A DNA stretch of 64,000 bases from Rostratula benghalensis (lineage: Eukaryota > Chordata > Aves > Charadriiformes > Rostratulidae). Positions 33,068 through 45,245 of the stretch are shown here, piece after piece. Every line of letters starts with the position of its first letter. Positions within the stretch are counted from its first letter, which is position 1. A model generated the notes under the pieces. The model saw only the letters and a program-made list of their open reading frames with translations. It had not been told where the DNA came from and did no database searches. Location: positions 1,164,075-1,228,074 of the forward strand of contig VXAI01000161.1 in assembly GCA_013399305.1 (NCBI GenBank). Reading direction: 5' to 3'. The position numbers were made by a program, and so were the translations under genes.

Positions 33068-34217
33068 AAGAATCACAGAATGGTTAGACTTGGACGGCAC
33101 CTTAAAGATCATTAAGTTCCAACCCTCCCCGCCATGGGCAGGGACACCTCCCACCAGACCAGGTTGCTCAAAGCCTCATCCAGCCTGGCCTTAAACACTT
33201 CCAGGGATGGGGCAGCTGCAACTTCTCTGGGCAACTTGTGCCAGTACCTCACCACCCTCACAGCAAAGAATTTCTTCCCTATAGCTAATCTAAGTCTCCC
33301 CTCTTTCAGTTTGAAACCATTACCCCTCATCCTTTCACTCCACTTCCTGACAAAGAGTCCCTCCCCATCCCTCCTGTAGGCTCCCTTTATACACTGGAAA
33401 GTTGTTATAAGGTCTTCCTGGAGCCTTCTGAATAATGCCAGCTCCCTCAGCCTGTCTTCACAGGAGAGGTGCCCCAGCCCTCTGAGCATCTTTGTGGCCC
33501 TCCACTGGACCCATTACTGCAAGTCCATACACTTACTGTGGTGAGGACTCCAAGCTGGACACAGTGCTCCAGGTCAGTTCTCACCAGGGCAGAGTAGAGG
33601 GGTAGAATCACCTCCTGCAACCTAGTAGTCATACTTCTTTTTATGCAGCCCAAAATGTGGTTGTCTTTTGGGGCTGCCAGCGCGCAGTGCTGGCTCCTGT
33701 TGAGCTTCTCATCTACCAACGTCCCCAGTTCTTCTCCTCAGGGCTGCTCTCCAGCCATTCTCTGCCCAACCTGTATTCGTGCCTGGGATTGCCATGTCCC
33801 AGATGCAGCACCCTGCACTTGGTTGGTTGAACTTCATGACATTTGCACAAGACCATCTCTTGAGCCTGTCCAAGTTCCCCTGGATGGGAGGCCTTCCCTT
33901 CAGCATGTTGGCCACATCACACAGCTTGGTGTCAGCAAACTTGCTGAGGATGCATTCAATCCCACTGTCCGTGTCTCCAACAAAGATGTTAAGCCACACT
34001 AGTAGCAGTACTCAGCCCTGAGGAGCATCACTCATCGCTGGCCACCACTTGGACATTGAGCCATTGACCACAACCCTTTGAGTACAGCCAGCCAGCCAGT
34101 TTCTTATCCATCGAGTGGTCCATCTGTCAGATCCATGACCTTCCAATTTTGAGACCAGGATGTCGTGCAGGACATTGTTGGATGCTTTGCATAAGTCCAG
34201 GTAGATGACGTTGCAAA
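33068..34217 (-). mobile_element. CR1 LINE, 1.15 kb (reverse), reaches reverse-transcriptase motif A
   Basis: The longest modern-type CR1 here. Minus-strand translation, in pieces: [19 protein letters not shown] (motif A region, normally YLDFSKAFD; the FD is lost), [19 protein letters not shown], a shifted segment, then [20 protein letters not shown]. In the last of these the catalytic FADD motif is reduced to FAD by an in-frame 3-bp loss near 33942. Next come [81 protein letters not shown] and SNLVWWEVSLPMAG, then the 3' UTR and tail on + as AGAATCACAGAATGG. Several frameshifts. The element is dead by both truncation and active-site loss. Confidence 0.95.
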
Positions 34218-34223
34218 TTAGTT

Positions 34224-34246
34224 GCATTTGCATTAGTTGCAAATGC
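34224..34246. promoter_or_regulatory. Octamer-containing inverted repeat at the CR1 5' junction
   Basis: GCATTTGC (34224-34231), loop ATTAGTT, GCAAATGC (34239-34246): perfect 8-bp arms. The left arm overlaps ATTTGCAT (34226-34233), the exact POU/octamer word. TTAGTTGCA also occurs as a direct repeat (34218-34226 and 34234-34242). Lies just outside the 5' end of the CR1. Function is unproven. Confidence 0.35.
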
Positions 34247-35090
34247 TAAAAATATACTAATTTCTTTATAAGTTGCTAACAAATAGTCAGATTATAGTTA
34301 TGGATATTACATATGGCCACAGGCAAGAACTGCCATTCGTTGTTGTGGACACTGCTTGTGTCTTCTAAAACTCAGTGGGGGGCCTTGCAAAAATACTTGG
34401 CTAATGCACCAAACTCAATACTGCTGTCTTTATTACTGCACTCACCTTAATCTTGTATCACTTGCTGAGAAGCACTCATTAACCTTGATTAACACAGCTA
34501 TATTGCTTTCAGGATCCTTGATGGCACGAGCAAGCCTAACTCTGGTATCTCTGGGCAGATGCTATGCTGTGCCACGGGAAGGACACTTCAAGAATTAATG
34601 GCATTGTTAATTTTGGGTAGTTAAATTCATTACGTTGCGAGGCCAAGTTTCAGCTGCTTCAGCAGATGCCACTCCTCTATATGACTCTACTTTCCACTGG
34701 AACTAAATGATTTTACAAACGATTTCAAATATTTCTCTTCATGGCATGTTGAGGAGCTTTGGCAACTATCACCTTTCTCAGATAATTTACTTAAGCATAA
34801 GTCTGAAGTTTATTTGACTGATGTAGAGTAAAGAGGACCCTCTCTGTGTGCAAGATAATCCCCCCCAAGTATTATAGGTCCTCTCAAACACTTAATTATC
34901 ACTTTAAAGCCCTCTTGAAGAGTCAGGTGAATTTTGAAGTGTTCTGTTTGCAGAAAATGATTCTTTTTAACTATTTTCTGAATTATTTAAGCAATCCTTA
35001 ATCTGCACCACTCCAACATCTCACTTTTATATATCTAGTTTATCTCACACATTTTCCATCATAGTTTCAAAAATACCTAATAATACCTAC
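34247..35090. other. Unique DNA, no gene recognised
   Basis: No repeat recognised. The open frame at 34356-34598 (+) has no known domain. Confidence 0.4.
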
Positions 35091-35375
35091 CAGAATCAGA
35101 GAATATCAGGGATTGGAAGGGACCTTGAAAGCTCATCCAGTCCAATCTCCCTGCCAGAGCAGGAACACCCAGAGCAGGTCACACAGGAAGGTGTCCAGGT
35201 GGGGTTTGAATGTCTCCAGAGAAGGAGACTCCACAACCTGTCTTGGCAGCCTGTTCCAGTGTTCCCTCACCCTCACTGTGAAGAAGTTTTTCCTCATATT
35301 TCAATGGAACCTCCTATGTTCCAGCTTGCGCCCATTGCCCCTTGTCCCATCACTGGCCGTCACTGAGAAAGAGCA
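35091..35375 (-). mobile_element. CR1 LINE, 285 bp (reverse), CNLLWVDLL-like
   Basis: On + it begins CAGAATCAGAGAATATCAGG, GATTGGAAGGGACCTTG, then AGCAGGTCACACAGGAAGG, GTTTGAATGTCTCCAGAG, GGCAGCCTGTTCCAGTGTTC, GTGAAGAAGTTTTTCCTC and CCCTTGTCCCATCACTGG. The tail octamer is degenerate. 5' end in the [14 protein letters not shown] region. Confidence 0.92.
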
Positions 35376-38300
35376 GTTCACAGTGCATTGCTGTTCATTG
35401 CATGTTTGTCAGTCTGTTTTGTTTCCTTCAATAATTCTTTAACTATTGGCCAGCTAGAACAAGCGTGATCAAGGAGGAGAGGTGCCAGAATTTTCTGTTC
35501 CACTCAACTTCTATGAAAACCCGCAGCAGGACGAAGGGAAGTTTGTATTATTTCCCCACTTATGGGAAGGCTGTGATCTGAATTCACACTCATGGACATT
35601 TTTGATCATCTAGCAAGTACAGCCCCTCATACCTATTTGTAGTCACCATCATAGAACAAACTCGCCTCCACAGAAGTACTTCCTCTCAAGTCATACTGCC
35701 ATAAAAGCCAGGCCTCCTTATTGCCACTGTTCTAGTGTCCTATTGTTACCGATTTAGCGAATGATCACAAAGAGAAATAGATTAGGGTTTCCCAAACTGA
35801 ATACATCTGATGAAAGATCTACGGTGAAGTGCCAATACAGACAAATTGCTGGCTGACAAGCAACATATTCGCTGCTGCTTCTTGCTTTGTGGCTCCTAGG
35901 CAATATACGAATACAACACCACCAGTCAAGAGAGCAAAATCTGCTGATCGCAGACTGTGACAACATAAGGCAGTCAAACATTTCAGCATCTGCTCTGCTT
36001 CCATACGGCTGCTGAGGGTGATGTGTTAGGCTACATCTCCCCCTTGCTCAACAAAGCGAGTCAACAGGGGGACACCTACGCAGGACAGAAGAGAAGTTAC
36101 TCTGGGTGCCATCCCCACTTTGTCAGGTGGGGATGTCAAGCTTAAAAACAGGTCACAAAGTCACAGCTGAAGCATTGCATTGACTTTCTGCTCGATTTAG
36201 TATCTGTTAATCTTCTCAACAGCACTTATAATACCTGATTCTGTTGAGGAGTATGGGACAAAGAAAAGAAATTCAGATTTAATGGTAACAGCTGTAGACA
36301 GTATTGGGACTTCCAGCCATAGCTGGAGATCCTCTCTTGGATTCTCCGTGGCTATTTCTACGCCCAAAAAGCTCCTGATTCTTTGCAGGTACTGACAATT
36401 TTGAATTTTGCATTACTTTTGCTGTTATGCAAGATTTGAAAGTTGAAAAAAAAAAAAAATCTCGATCCTGCAGTTTTCACTCATTTGGTAAAAGCTGACT
36501 TGGACTTTAATGATCACATTAAGCTGTCTTGGATTTTGGAGCCTCACAGAAAGAGTATCAAAGTGTGGGAAACAAGGATCCTTTGCAAAGAATAACATGC
36601 CAGTGGGAAAAGCACATCAAGTAGAGGGTGTAGAGTCAATGGGTAATTCCAGTTTGCCAAGGCGATCCCAAGAAACACTGTCTAAACACTTCAGTGTAGT
36701 AATAACTCAGATTGATGTCATGATTCTAATGCCCTCTAGATAAAATGGCGTTCTAACTGATCTACAGTACGTAGAGAAAAAAAAAAACAAACTTACCTTT
36801 CTGATTCTCTCTATTGTTTTCCAAACAGTCTCTGATCTCAAGAGAATCATGAAGAAAGCATTTCTGAAAACACCAACTTCTCCTTCAATTCTTAGTTTCT
36901 TCCCTAATTTGACAAGAGATCAGATGGGCTCCTGTTGTCATGGGAAGAAAGAAAAAAACATGGAGTCAAAAAGAAAAAAAACCAACCTCTTTTAAATCAC
37001 AGAACCAGGTCTGTAATTTACAGGGGGGGAAAATGTCAATTTTAACTGTATTTGCTTTCTGTTTACAAGAAAAAATATTTACTTCACTTTAGTAAATCAT
37101 ATTTGTGCAAGCCAAACATCATTACATGACTTCGAATAACTCAGAAAATTATTGTCATAGCACCAACCGAATCGAGGCAATAATATAATCAAGATTTTAA
37201 ATATATTTTTCTTCTATTAATACTCTTTTTTTTAAATTCTGTCCTTGCTGAACCTTTTGGTCATTCTTTATTCAGGTCATGTCAAATAAAAGAGCAGAAT
37301 GGACCGGTGAGTAAAAGCACTCTAACAAGCTAAGATAAGACGCTCCATTACTTTATGATGAAATATTCAAACACATTGCCCACTGGTATCAACTTATTCA
37401 TGATTGATTTAAATGATACACTGAAAAAATGTGCTTTAATCTTCCATATAATAAGTCTTAAAAAATTAAAACTGAAATCACCGTTTAAAGAAAAAAGCTA
37501 GCAGACATTTCAGTCATCATTTACTTGACTGTACATTTTCTGCCATTAAAGTGGCTGGTTTCATTAAAGAACTTAATACAGCTGCAAGTGTAATGCAGTT
37601 TATGATCTAGAGTTGATAATTTGTGAGCTATTGAATGTCTTGGTGGGTATTGATGTCATTACCCTTCACATTAAAAAAAATAATGTTCTTTCCAATTATT
37701 TTTCACCTGTGAAGAACTTGCCAACAAAACTGAAAAGAATAAATGTTCTTAACCTGTTCTCTGCCACTTGATGCATTTTTCTTAAGTTCAAGTGAGAATA
37801 TTTAGAATGGCTACTGATTCAAAATAATATACCTGACTTTGGATACCCTTCTGACACATTTTCTCTAATATATGCTTGACCCACAGAATGACTTCTTTGC
37901 CATATGTTTAGTCAATGCTAATAAAAATATATGAGCGTAAAGTATTAGAGCATACAGGCAACAGAACTACATGCAGAACTGATTCTTCAAACAACCTTTT
38001 CTCTCTATGAAATATTTCCCTTTTAATGAGAATTTTGAATTCCTGGTTTTTAATCCATTCTTTTTCTACCAAACTACAAGCAAAACAGAGAGAAGTTATC
38101 TGTAAAATTCATTATGACCCTGGGAGAAAATGGATAGACCTTGCCCATCAATTTATCATTGAATATGTTAGTTTTGCTGAACGCTAGGTCTCTTTTTATT
38201 TAGCTTTATCATCAGAACAATTTTTTTAAAGCATTAATTTCTGGGGACAACACAGGCAAACAGTTAACATTTACCTGCCTCTTAGATCACTGGGATGCGT

Positions 38301-39084
38301 CTGTTGTTCCTTCCTGGCTGTAAATTAGGAGTTTTCTGCAAGAATTAATCAAATTATAATCACTAACAATTATTCAAGCATGGAACTGACAGATAGAAAT
38401 TTGCAAGTTATGACTCCATCCCACAAGTCTCATCTGCTCATTGATTTATTAAAATTTCATGGAAAGGACAGTAAAATCCTGCCATTCTAAGACACACAAA
38501 GCTCAACACTGTCTTCCTTACAAAATTAGTCATAATTATTTGATTTGTATTTAGTAGTTTAGGTGGGTTTTTTTCTAATACAAAAAGAATTACAGCACAA
38601 CTTGGGGAAAAAACAAACAAACACCCAAACACAACCAAACACTTCAGAAACACTTTAAATACAAGGACATTAACACCAAAGGAATCCTTGGTTTACAGAG
38701 CTTTTTGCTTCTACATTTGCCAACTAGTTTAGGGCAGCACTGACTGAAAGGTGTTTACCTGGAACAATCACACCTGCAACGTGAAAACAATTGGCAGTCT
38801 CTTTCCCTTCTCTTCCTGATACTCAGAGATACTGCCTTGTAGTTAGTATCCACGCTAGGAATTGATATCCAGTCGTCAGTGTTCAGTTAGTAATGGATGC
38901 AAAGATAGGAATCTCGATTGGAATAGGTAAGAAGTCAAATTTGACTGATTTCTGAAGATGATCTCCACAGATTCAAGCTAGAACAGGCTGAGTGAAAAGG
39001 TTGCTCTTCCAGGTTTTTCCAGCAGACTCAGAGACATTATCTCTTCTTCAGGTTTAAATTACAAAACCTGATGAGAGGCTCTTG
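35376..39084. other. Unique DNA, 3.7 kb, no gene recognised
   Basis: The longest repeat-poor stretch in the first two thirds of the window. Particularly AT-rich at 37000-38250, with many TAAT words. Weak exon-like signals on the minus strand at 38275-38335. No recognisable coding sequence. Confidence 0.4.
38275..38335 (-). other. Candidate minus-strand exon (61 nt), weak
   Basis: Read on the minus strand, ATTAATTCTTGCAG precedes it and GGCAG|GTAAAT follows. All frames contain a stop, so it could only be non-coding or a terminating exon. Probably chance. Confidence 0.12.
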
Positions 39085-39190
39085 TCACAGAATCGTAGAA
39101 TCAATGGTTAGAGTTGGAAGAGACCTTAAAGATCAAGTTTCAACCCCCTGCCATTAGCAGGGACACCTCCCAGTAGACCAGGTTGCTAAA
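39085..39190 (-). mobile_element. CR1 LINE, short 3' end (reverse)
   Basis: On + it reads TCACAGAATCGTAGAATC, GTTAGAGTTGGAAGAGACC, TTAAAGATCAAGTTTC, CAACCCCCTGCCATTAGCAG and ACACCTCCCAGTAGACCAGG. It is truncated at the NLVWWEVSLP codons, so it belongs to that subfamily. Confidence 0.92.
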
Positions 39191-42100
39191 GTTTTTGCAT
39201 TTTTCCAATTATTTGAGATGATTTTCAAAAAAGATACTCTCTGCCTACAAATATTGCACCATTTATAGTCCTAAATCATTACAGTTACAGTAATATTACT
39301 ACCTACAACAGACAAAAAGGACATTGTCGGGAAGTATAAGGAGCTATTTGCCTCGGCAATGCCATTTTCTGTTGAGTGAAATCTTAAATACTGAAATGGT
39401 TTAAAACATGACTAGGAAAAAGTAGCTTTAAACCTCATATAACTGTGTGGATTTGGGTTATATTTTCTTTCTGGAGGACAATGAACATACGCATCTTGTG
39501 AAAAGCATAAAGATAACAATAGAAATTCTCAAAGTGTGCCTTTCTGAAAAATCCATAGCAGGGTTGAAACAAAGGGTTTACTTTCCAATTTTATCTGACA
39601 GTGTGTTTTCTTTGTGTACCAAAGGCTCAACTATACTTAAAACTATGTTTTCAATTATGTGATTAAATTTATGCATTTGTGTAGCCCCATTGAGCTTCAT
39701 AGGATTACTCAAGCAGAGAAAAGTTTGTACAATTACAGCTCAGACTTGTCGATAAGGTTTTTTTCTGAGAAAAACCAGTCTTTGTTTCACAGTTCGTTCA
39801 TTCATTCAGGAATACGTAGCTGCAAGTCTTTTAGTTTTTTAATTACAGTACATTATAAATTAGTAAAGATAATATTTCCCTGGAAACTGAGTGTTTATCA
39901 CCGTTCTGTAATTTTACAAGAATAGAAATGTCACTGCCTCTACTACAAGAATGGCCCTTCTGAATCCGTTTCCATGAAAGTAATCATTGAACATTACTCT
40001 GACTCATAATAAATTGAAGTAAATCATCCATTAGGATGAGTAAGCCCCAAAGTTTCTCAGAACATACCACAGAAATAAACGCTGATTTTACAATCTCTGC
40101 AGAAACAAGAGTTTCACTTTCAGGAACCGCACTTGCCTTCTCACAGACGAAATGCACACTTCCATTGACAAAAGCAATCATGTACAATCAGTTTAAATTC
40201 AATCGTTTTCTTCTTTTAGAACTTGTGCCATTGTTTTCAAACACAGTCCTCCACAGAAACAATGATCTGGCAAGGGATGATACTGTTTACGGTATTTTCT
40301 AATTTACTGATGCAGCACAACTACGCACTGCAAAGAAAAAGTGGCTATATCATAAATCTGAGCAATAACAGTAAACTGAAACAGAAGGAAAATTCCAGAC
40401 TACCTTCACTGCCTTAGAATAACTTGAGGGCTGGGTAAATCTTTAGTTACACCACTTTCTACAAATCCTATTTCAAACTGAGGTCATTTGTTCATGTAAC
40501 TGGGGAATTTGTTCCTGATTTAGAAGTGTCACAATTGTCTTGAGCAGAGCTCTGTCCCAAATTCTAGTAGGAATGTTTTGTTTACTTTTTGATGTGCTAC
40601 TTGCAGTTTTATATACCTGTGTTCTAGGGTGAACTCCACCTGTGTCAACTGTCCTGGTATTGTCAAAATCTGTTCCAAATACTTTATTTTTTACATTACA
40701 GCTGGAAATCACACTTACAACCTTAAAGGGAACATCTATTAAAAGCAGGAAGAACTTGTCTTGCAGTTACTTATGTAAAAAGTGGGAAGATCTTGCCTTG
40801 CAGTTAGAACTCTGGACCGAAGCTCACAAAATCTGTGTTCATTCCTGGTTCTGACAGATTATCTTTTGAGTGATTTACTCTTTCTGTGACTGAAGTCCCC
40901 ACGTGTAATATATCCTTTCATAGTTCTTATCTCAAAGGTAAAGTTCCTTAGATCCAGGTTTCCTCCTGACTTACTATCTGTACAAAAAATTGTTGGTCAA
41001 ATGATCAAATTCTTGTTTGATCTTTCTAGATATTTCCATAAGGAAAAAAAAAAAACAAACTACCAAAGTATTTTTGTTCTCAGAAGCAACTTACGACAAT
41101 CTTGTCCTCTTGCTTTCCACAGGAACAGATGTTGCAGGCAATGGGTAAAATGATTTCTTCTATGAAGTCTCTGGTTCAGCTACCCTTGCCTTTAACAGAG
41201 TATGATTTCAGCGAATGTGTTTGCAACATATCAATTAACTGGATTTTTCCTGTTTTGCATTGTCATCTTAATCTGCCTGCAGTGGCTGTGGTGCTATTAA
41301 TTCCGCATCAGGAGAGTTTGGGTTTGCCCCTGCTTGCATTGGGCCAAGTCTCTCAAGTGGTGCGGTGGGAACAGAACAAATCCATTGTCAAATTCAAGCT
41401 ATGAAATTAATGATGGATTGTTATTAGAGCTACATGCAGAAACACAAGCAGGAAAAAGCCAACTCCATTTTCAGCCTGATTTACAGAATTGTGCCTATAG
41501 AGACTACACTAATGACTAACAATTCACTTTATCAATTAAAAAAAAAAGTCAGAATCGTTATATCCAAGCATCATCATTAAGTGATGGTGATTTTCGGACT
41601 GAGACAATACCATCTCATCTGGATGCACCTCTAAGGTGATTATGGCCTTATTGGGTTCTGTAATCCAGAAATATTATTTTCAGAAAACAAGCCTGGCAAT
41701 CGAGCATCCAGTTTGCAATTTTCAGGTGTCAATCTATTCTCACGAAGTGCATTTTAGCGAATATGGAGAGAAGTTCAGCTATACAACAGTCTCCACTCAA
41801 CATTTCTGAAGACTAAAGTATTCTAAACACCTTTGTAGAGGCTTTTAATTGGGAAAGGACGTGGCACAGTAGATGCTGTATGCCTTTCTTGCTTTAGCAG
41901 CTTCCGATGTGCAGCTGTAATCTTCCACTTAGCATTGGCAACGCACACGATATGAGAACCTGATCATTACATTTCAAAGAATTAGTTTCCCACAACAATA
42001 GAAAAATGAAGTTAATGCTCACTTCACAACTGGGTGTTGAATTCCAGACTGGCTTTCAAATTAGAACCTGTAACTATTTCGCTCATACGCAATTAAACAA

Positions 42101-43459
42101 GCCATATATGGGACTTGTTAGTGAATGCTGTTGTCAATAACATCCATTATAAGGAAAGCTAATTATTTTTAACACAGCAGGAATGTTAATGGATATCTCT
42201 GTAAATCCTACACATGTTAGTGAAAGATTACTGGTAGATCTTAATGTACAGAGAAAAAAAATTCAATTGCAGAAAGGCACTGCAGCAGTGTCTGAGAGTA
42301 AGAAAAAGCCCAACAGTCAGAGAACTTGGACTGTCCCCGAGTTCTCTTTAGCCACACCAGTACACTGTGATGGAAAATATCCTTAGAGACCTGCTGAAGG
42401 GCACGAAACAGAAAAAAACACCAGTACAGCTCATTTTCCACAATTTCCAACTGATCGGAATCCCCATTAGGAAAGGTCAGGCTTAATTTGACACAGTTGC
42501 ATTCAAGAAGCCTGTGGTCCATCAGAGTTCAGGTAAGATAAAGAAAAATAAACACTTTTTATCTCACCCAGTAGGAAATCATCCTATTATACTATGCATA
42601 CAAAATATATACACGAGGGCTTGTGGTTGTACTGCATAGCTACTGAATGTTAAAAGCATGTAATAAATAAAGGCTGTTCCTAGGTCATGAAAGGAAGAAG
42701 CTATTTAAAAATAAGACAGGCATTTTGGAGCATATATGACAGAGGAAAGTCTAGCAAAACTTAACAATAGGTATTGTTACTGCAGCTGTCATATCAGGAT
42801 TTCAAATTTTTTAATACCCATTTTAAGTAGTTCAGAGGTATTTTGTGAAATCCCTGTTACATAATTAGCTTTAAAAATTACTCAAGTCAGCATTTTGTCT
42901 ATAAGGCACAAATGGAAGATGGAAGTTTAAAATAATGCTGCCTATTCTTTACACAATTGAAAAGCTGGGCCAATATTATCTTTGTTGCGGCAGCAGCTGC
43001 TTGCAACTGCCTTTAGAACTGATTTGGGTCTCTCTGTCATGTGCTAATGGAATCAGACACAGGCTTTAATAGTGTGTGCTCAATGTATACAGTTCCTGGG
43101 TGATCCTACCAGAGCAGATAATTTCCTAGCAGCACACTGAGTATGCAATTACAGCATCATCATAGCTACATGGATTATTTTTTTTTTCTTCATCTGGAGC
43201 TACGGGTTTTGGGTTTTTTTAAGCATCTATCTTCTCCTTTAGCCACCCATGGTTGTTGCCTGGGTTGAGTCAAATAGGTTTGACGTGTACATCAATTGTT
43301 GTCTTACAGCTAATAGAGAAAGATGACAAAAAAAAAAAAAACTGATCCCAAACAAAGAACTAAAAAGCATATCAAATAAATCTGTAACTTTCTGCAATTT
43401 TAGGTATAAGAACTCCCTTATAGATAAAGATTAAGGAAAGACTGTCACCAAACACATCA
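39191..43459. other. Unique DNA, 4.3 kb, no gene recognised
   Basis: No repeat recognised. An acceptor-like ACACAGCAG at 42172-42180 and a donor-like TTCAG|GTAAGA at 42533 bracket 352 bp with stops in the + frames. Sequence at about 42930-43140 is of more balanced composition than its surroundings. Confidence 0.35.
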
Positions 43460-43840
43460 AATCATAGAATGGTTTGGGTTGGAATGGACCTTAAAGGAGT
43501 TCCAACTCCCCTGCCATGGGAGGGACACCTCCCACCAGACCAGGTTGCTCCAAGCCCCATCCAGCCTGGCCTTGAACCCCTCCAGGGATGGGGCAGCCAC
43601 AGCTTCTCTGGGCAACCTGTTCCAGTGTCTCACCACCCTCACAGCAAAGAATTTCTTCCTGAGATCTCATCTAAATCTCCCCTCTTTCAATTTAAAACTG
43701 TTACTCCTTGTCCTACCACTCTACTCCCCGATCGAGAGTCCTTCCCCATCTCTCCTGTAGCCGCTTTAGGGAAGGGTCTCTCAAGTCTCCCTGGAGTCTT
43801 ACTCCTCTCCAGGCTGAAAAACCCCAACTCTCTCAGCTGG
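43460..43840 (-). mobile_element. CR1 LINE, 380 bp (reverse), NLVWWEVSLP subfamily
   Basis: The minus strand shows [35 protein letters not shown] and the 3' UTR, with tail on + as AATCATAGAATGG. The part upstream in the element (43700-43840) covers EGLS, ETREGPF-like and LRELGFFSLER-coding wording. The longest open frame of the whole window (195 codons at 43469-44056, +) is merely the antisense of this element plus flank and is not a gene. Confidence 0.94.
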
Positions 43841-44364
43841 CCTCAACTTCTTGAATCAAATTTCCATATTCTCTTGGTGATGTGCCCAAGATTCCTGTTC
43901 TTGGGTAGCAGTTCCGCATCAAAACGTGCATCTTGTCCTAGCATCAACTCTCACTGTTGCAAAATCTGTAACCAACCCAAAATCGGGCATGAGAAGCCGA
44001 CAGCATCGGCACATTGGACCACACGAGCAGTACAGCAGCAGAAGGAAGGGAGGTAGCAAGTGAGGGCTGTGCTAATTCTGAAAAAGCTATCTAAGGATCC
44101 TTCTTATTTTTCATATATATATCGCTTCTAATTAATTGACGTTGTTCCACTTATTCCTTGCAAGTGGGAAACAATAAGGCCGACAAAACAACACTGAAAA
44201 AGGCCAGTAGGAACTGAGGTTTCAAATGTGTAGAAGCTCTCAGAGCATAGGCATGTCTATCTAAGACTTGACGGAAATTGTTTCAAATTATATCAAGTAT
44301 ATGTGTTATATTCACAGACAGTTCTTTAAAAAATATTCACCCAGTTAAAAATAACATTGAGTTT

Positions 44365-44385
44365 AAAAAAAAAAAAAAAAAAAAA
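44365..44385. repeat. Poly-A run (21 A)
   Basis: A homopolymer after GAGTTT. No retrocopy body seen. Confidence 0.9.
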
Positions 44386-45149
44386 TTCTATTGTCCAAAG
44401 AAAGTTAAGACAAGCAGAAAAATTCTTGTCACTCCAGACTGGCAGAATGAGAGCAAAGTGAAAACTGGGACAGGGGAATAAATCAGGTAGTCATTATTTT
44501 AAATAAATGCTGATCTAGTTAAAGAAGCTACTGAAAGTAAATTAGGAGTGCGACTGAATGTCTCCTTTTCGTGTGGTCATCCCATTAGCACTGGGAGAAT
44601 TTTCATTCAGAAAGCGTTGCTGAATGGAGTCTTACTGTCATGGGAATAACAACAGAGAATTGATGGTATTCCTTCATACCACTGGTACCCATCAAAACGT
44701 AGCATTTTGCTGTCCACCATATTTAAAACATTACGCCCCACTATATGGAAAGTTATTCTCCTGATTTAAAGAGCGTGGCATTTTTCCAAAATGTTTTCAG
44801 TTGCAACAATGGCAAAAAAAAAAAACAACCCAAAAGCAAAAAAAAAAAAAAAACAATCACAGTATGGTGGCTGAAGTATAAAAGTACCAGCAGTTTTCTG
44901 GAAAAGTGGTGACTCCACATGACAGCCCCACAGACCACACTGCAAAACTGAATGATGATGATAATGAAAGCGCTTGCTTAATCTCCAGATTGAGATTTCA
45001 CACATTTCACCTGCGTATAGTCTAGTACAATAGCTAGGAACAGGCTACATGCCTTGGAAATGAAATCAGACTTGTGGGCAAGACCACGAATAGTGCTGAA
45101 GGGGATTATGAAAACCAGCCACATATAGGCTAAATCACCTACCTCAGAC

Positions 45150-45245
45150 AAATCAACTAGAGTTAGATGTCTAGTCTGCTTTAGTGATCTTGAAAATCCT
45201 ATTAGGTACCTCTAAGCATCTAAATGCCTTTGAAAATGTATCCCT
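45150..45245 (+). repeat. Ancient sauropsid interspersed repeat scrap
   Basis: TCAACTAGAGTTAGATGTCT, TTGAAAATCCTATTAGGTAC and CATCTAAATGCCTTTGAAAA follow, in order, the old repeat wording 'tcaatgggagttaggcacctaa ... ttgaaaatcccactaggcacct ... cctaaatacctttgaaaatctggcc' that is abundant in turtles and crocodilians. Three consecutive matches make this better supported than the similar scraps elsewhere. The class (MITE-like) is inference. Confidence 0.5.

Noticed and set aside
36062..36080. CTCF-like CAACAGGGGGACAC word
   Set aside because: Matches only part of the core motif; not enough to support a boundary element.
36797..36931. Minus-strand exon candidate between a polypyrimidine acceptor and AAAG|GTAAGT
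   Set aside because: All three frames stop and the acceptor is separated from its pyrimidine tract; weaker than the candidate at 10534.
43469..44056. Longest open frame of the window (195 codons, +)
   Set aside because: It is the antisense of the reverse CR1 at 43460-43840 plus flank; it reads [20 protein letters not shown], a standard antisense-CR1 peptide.
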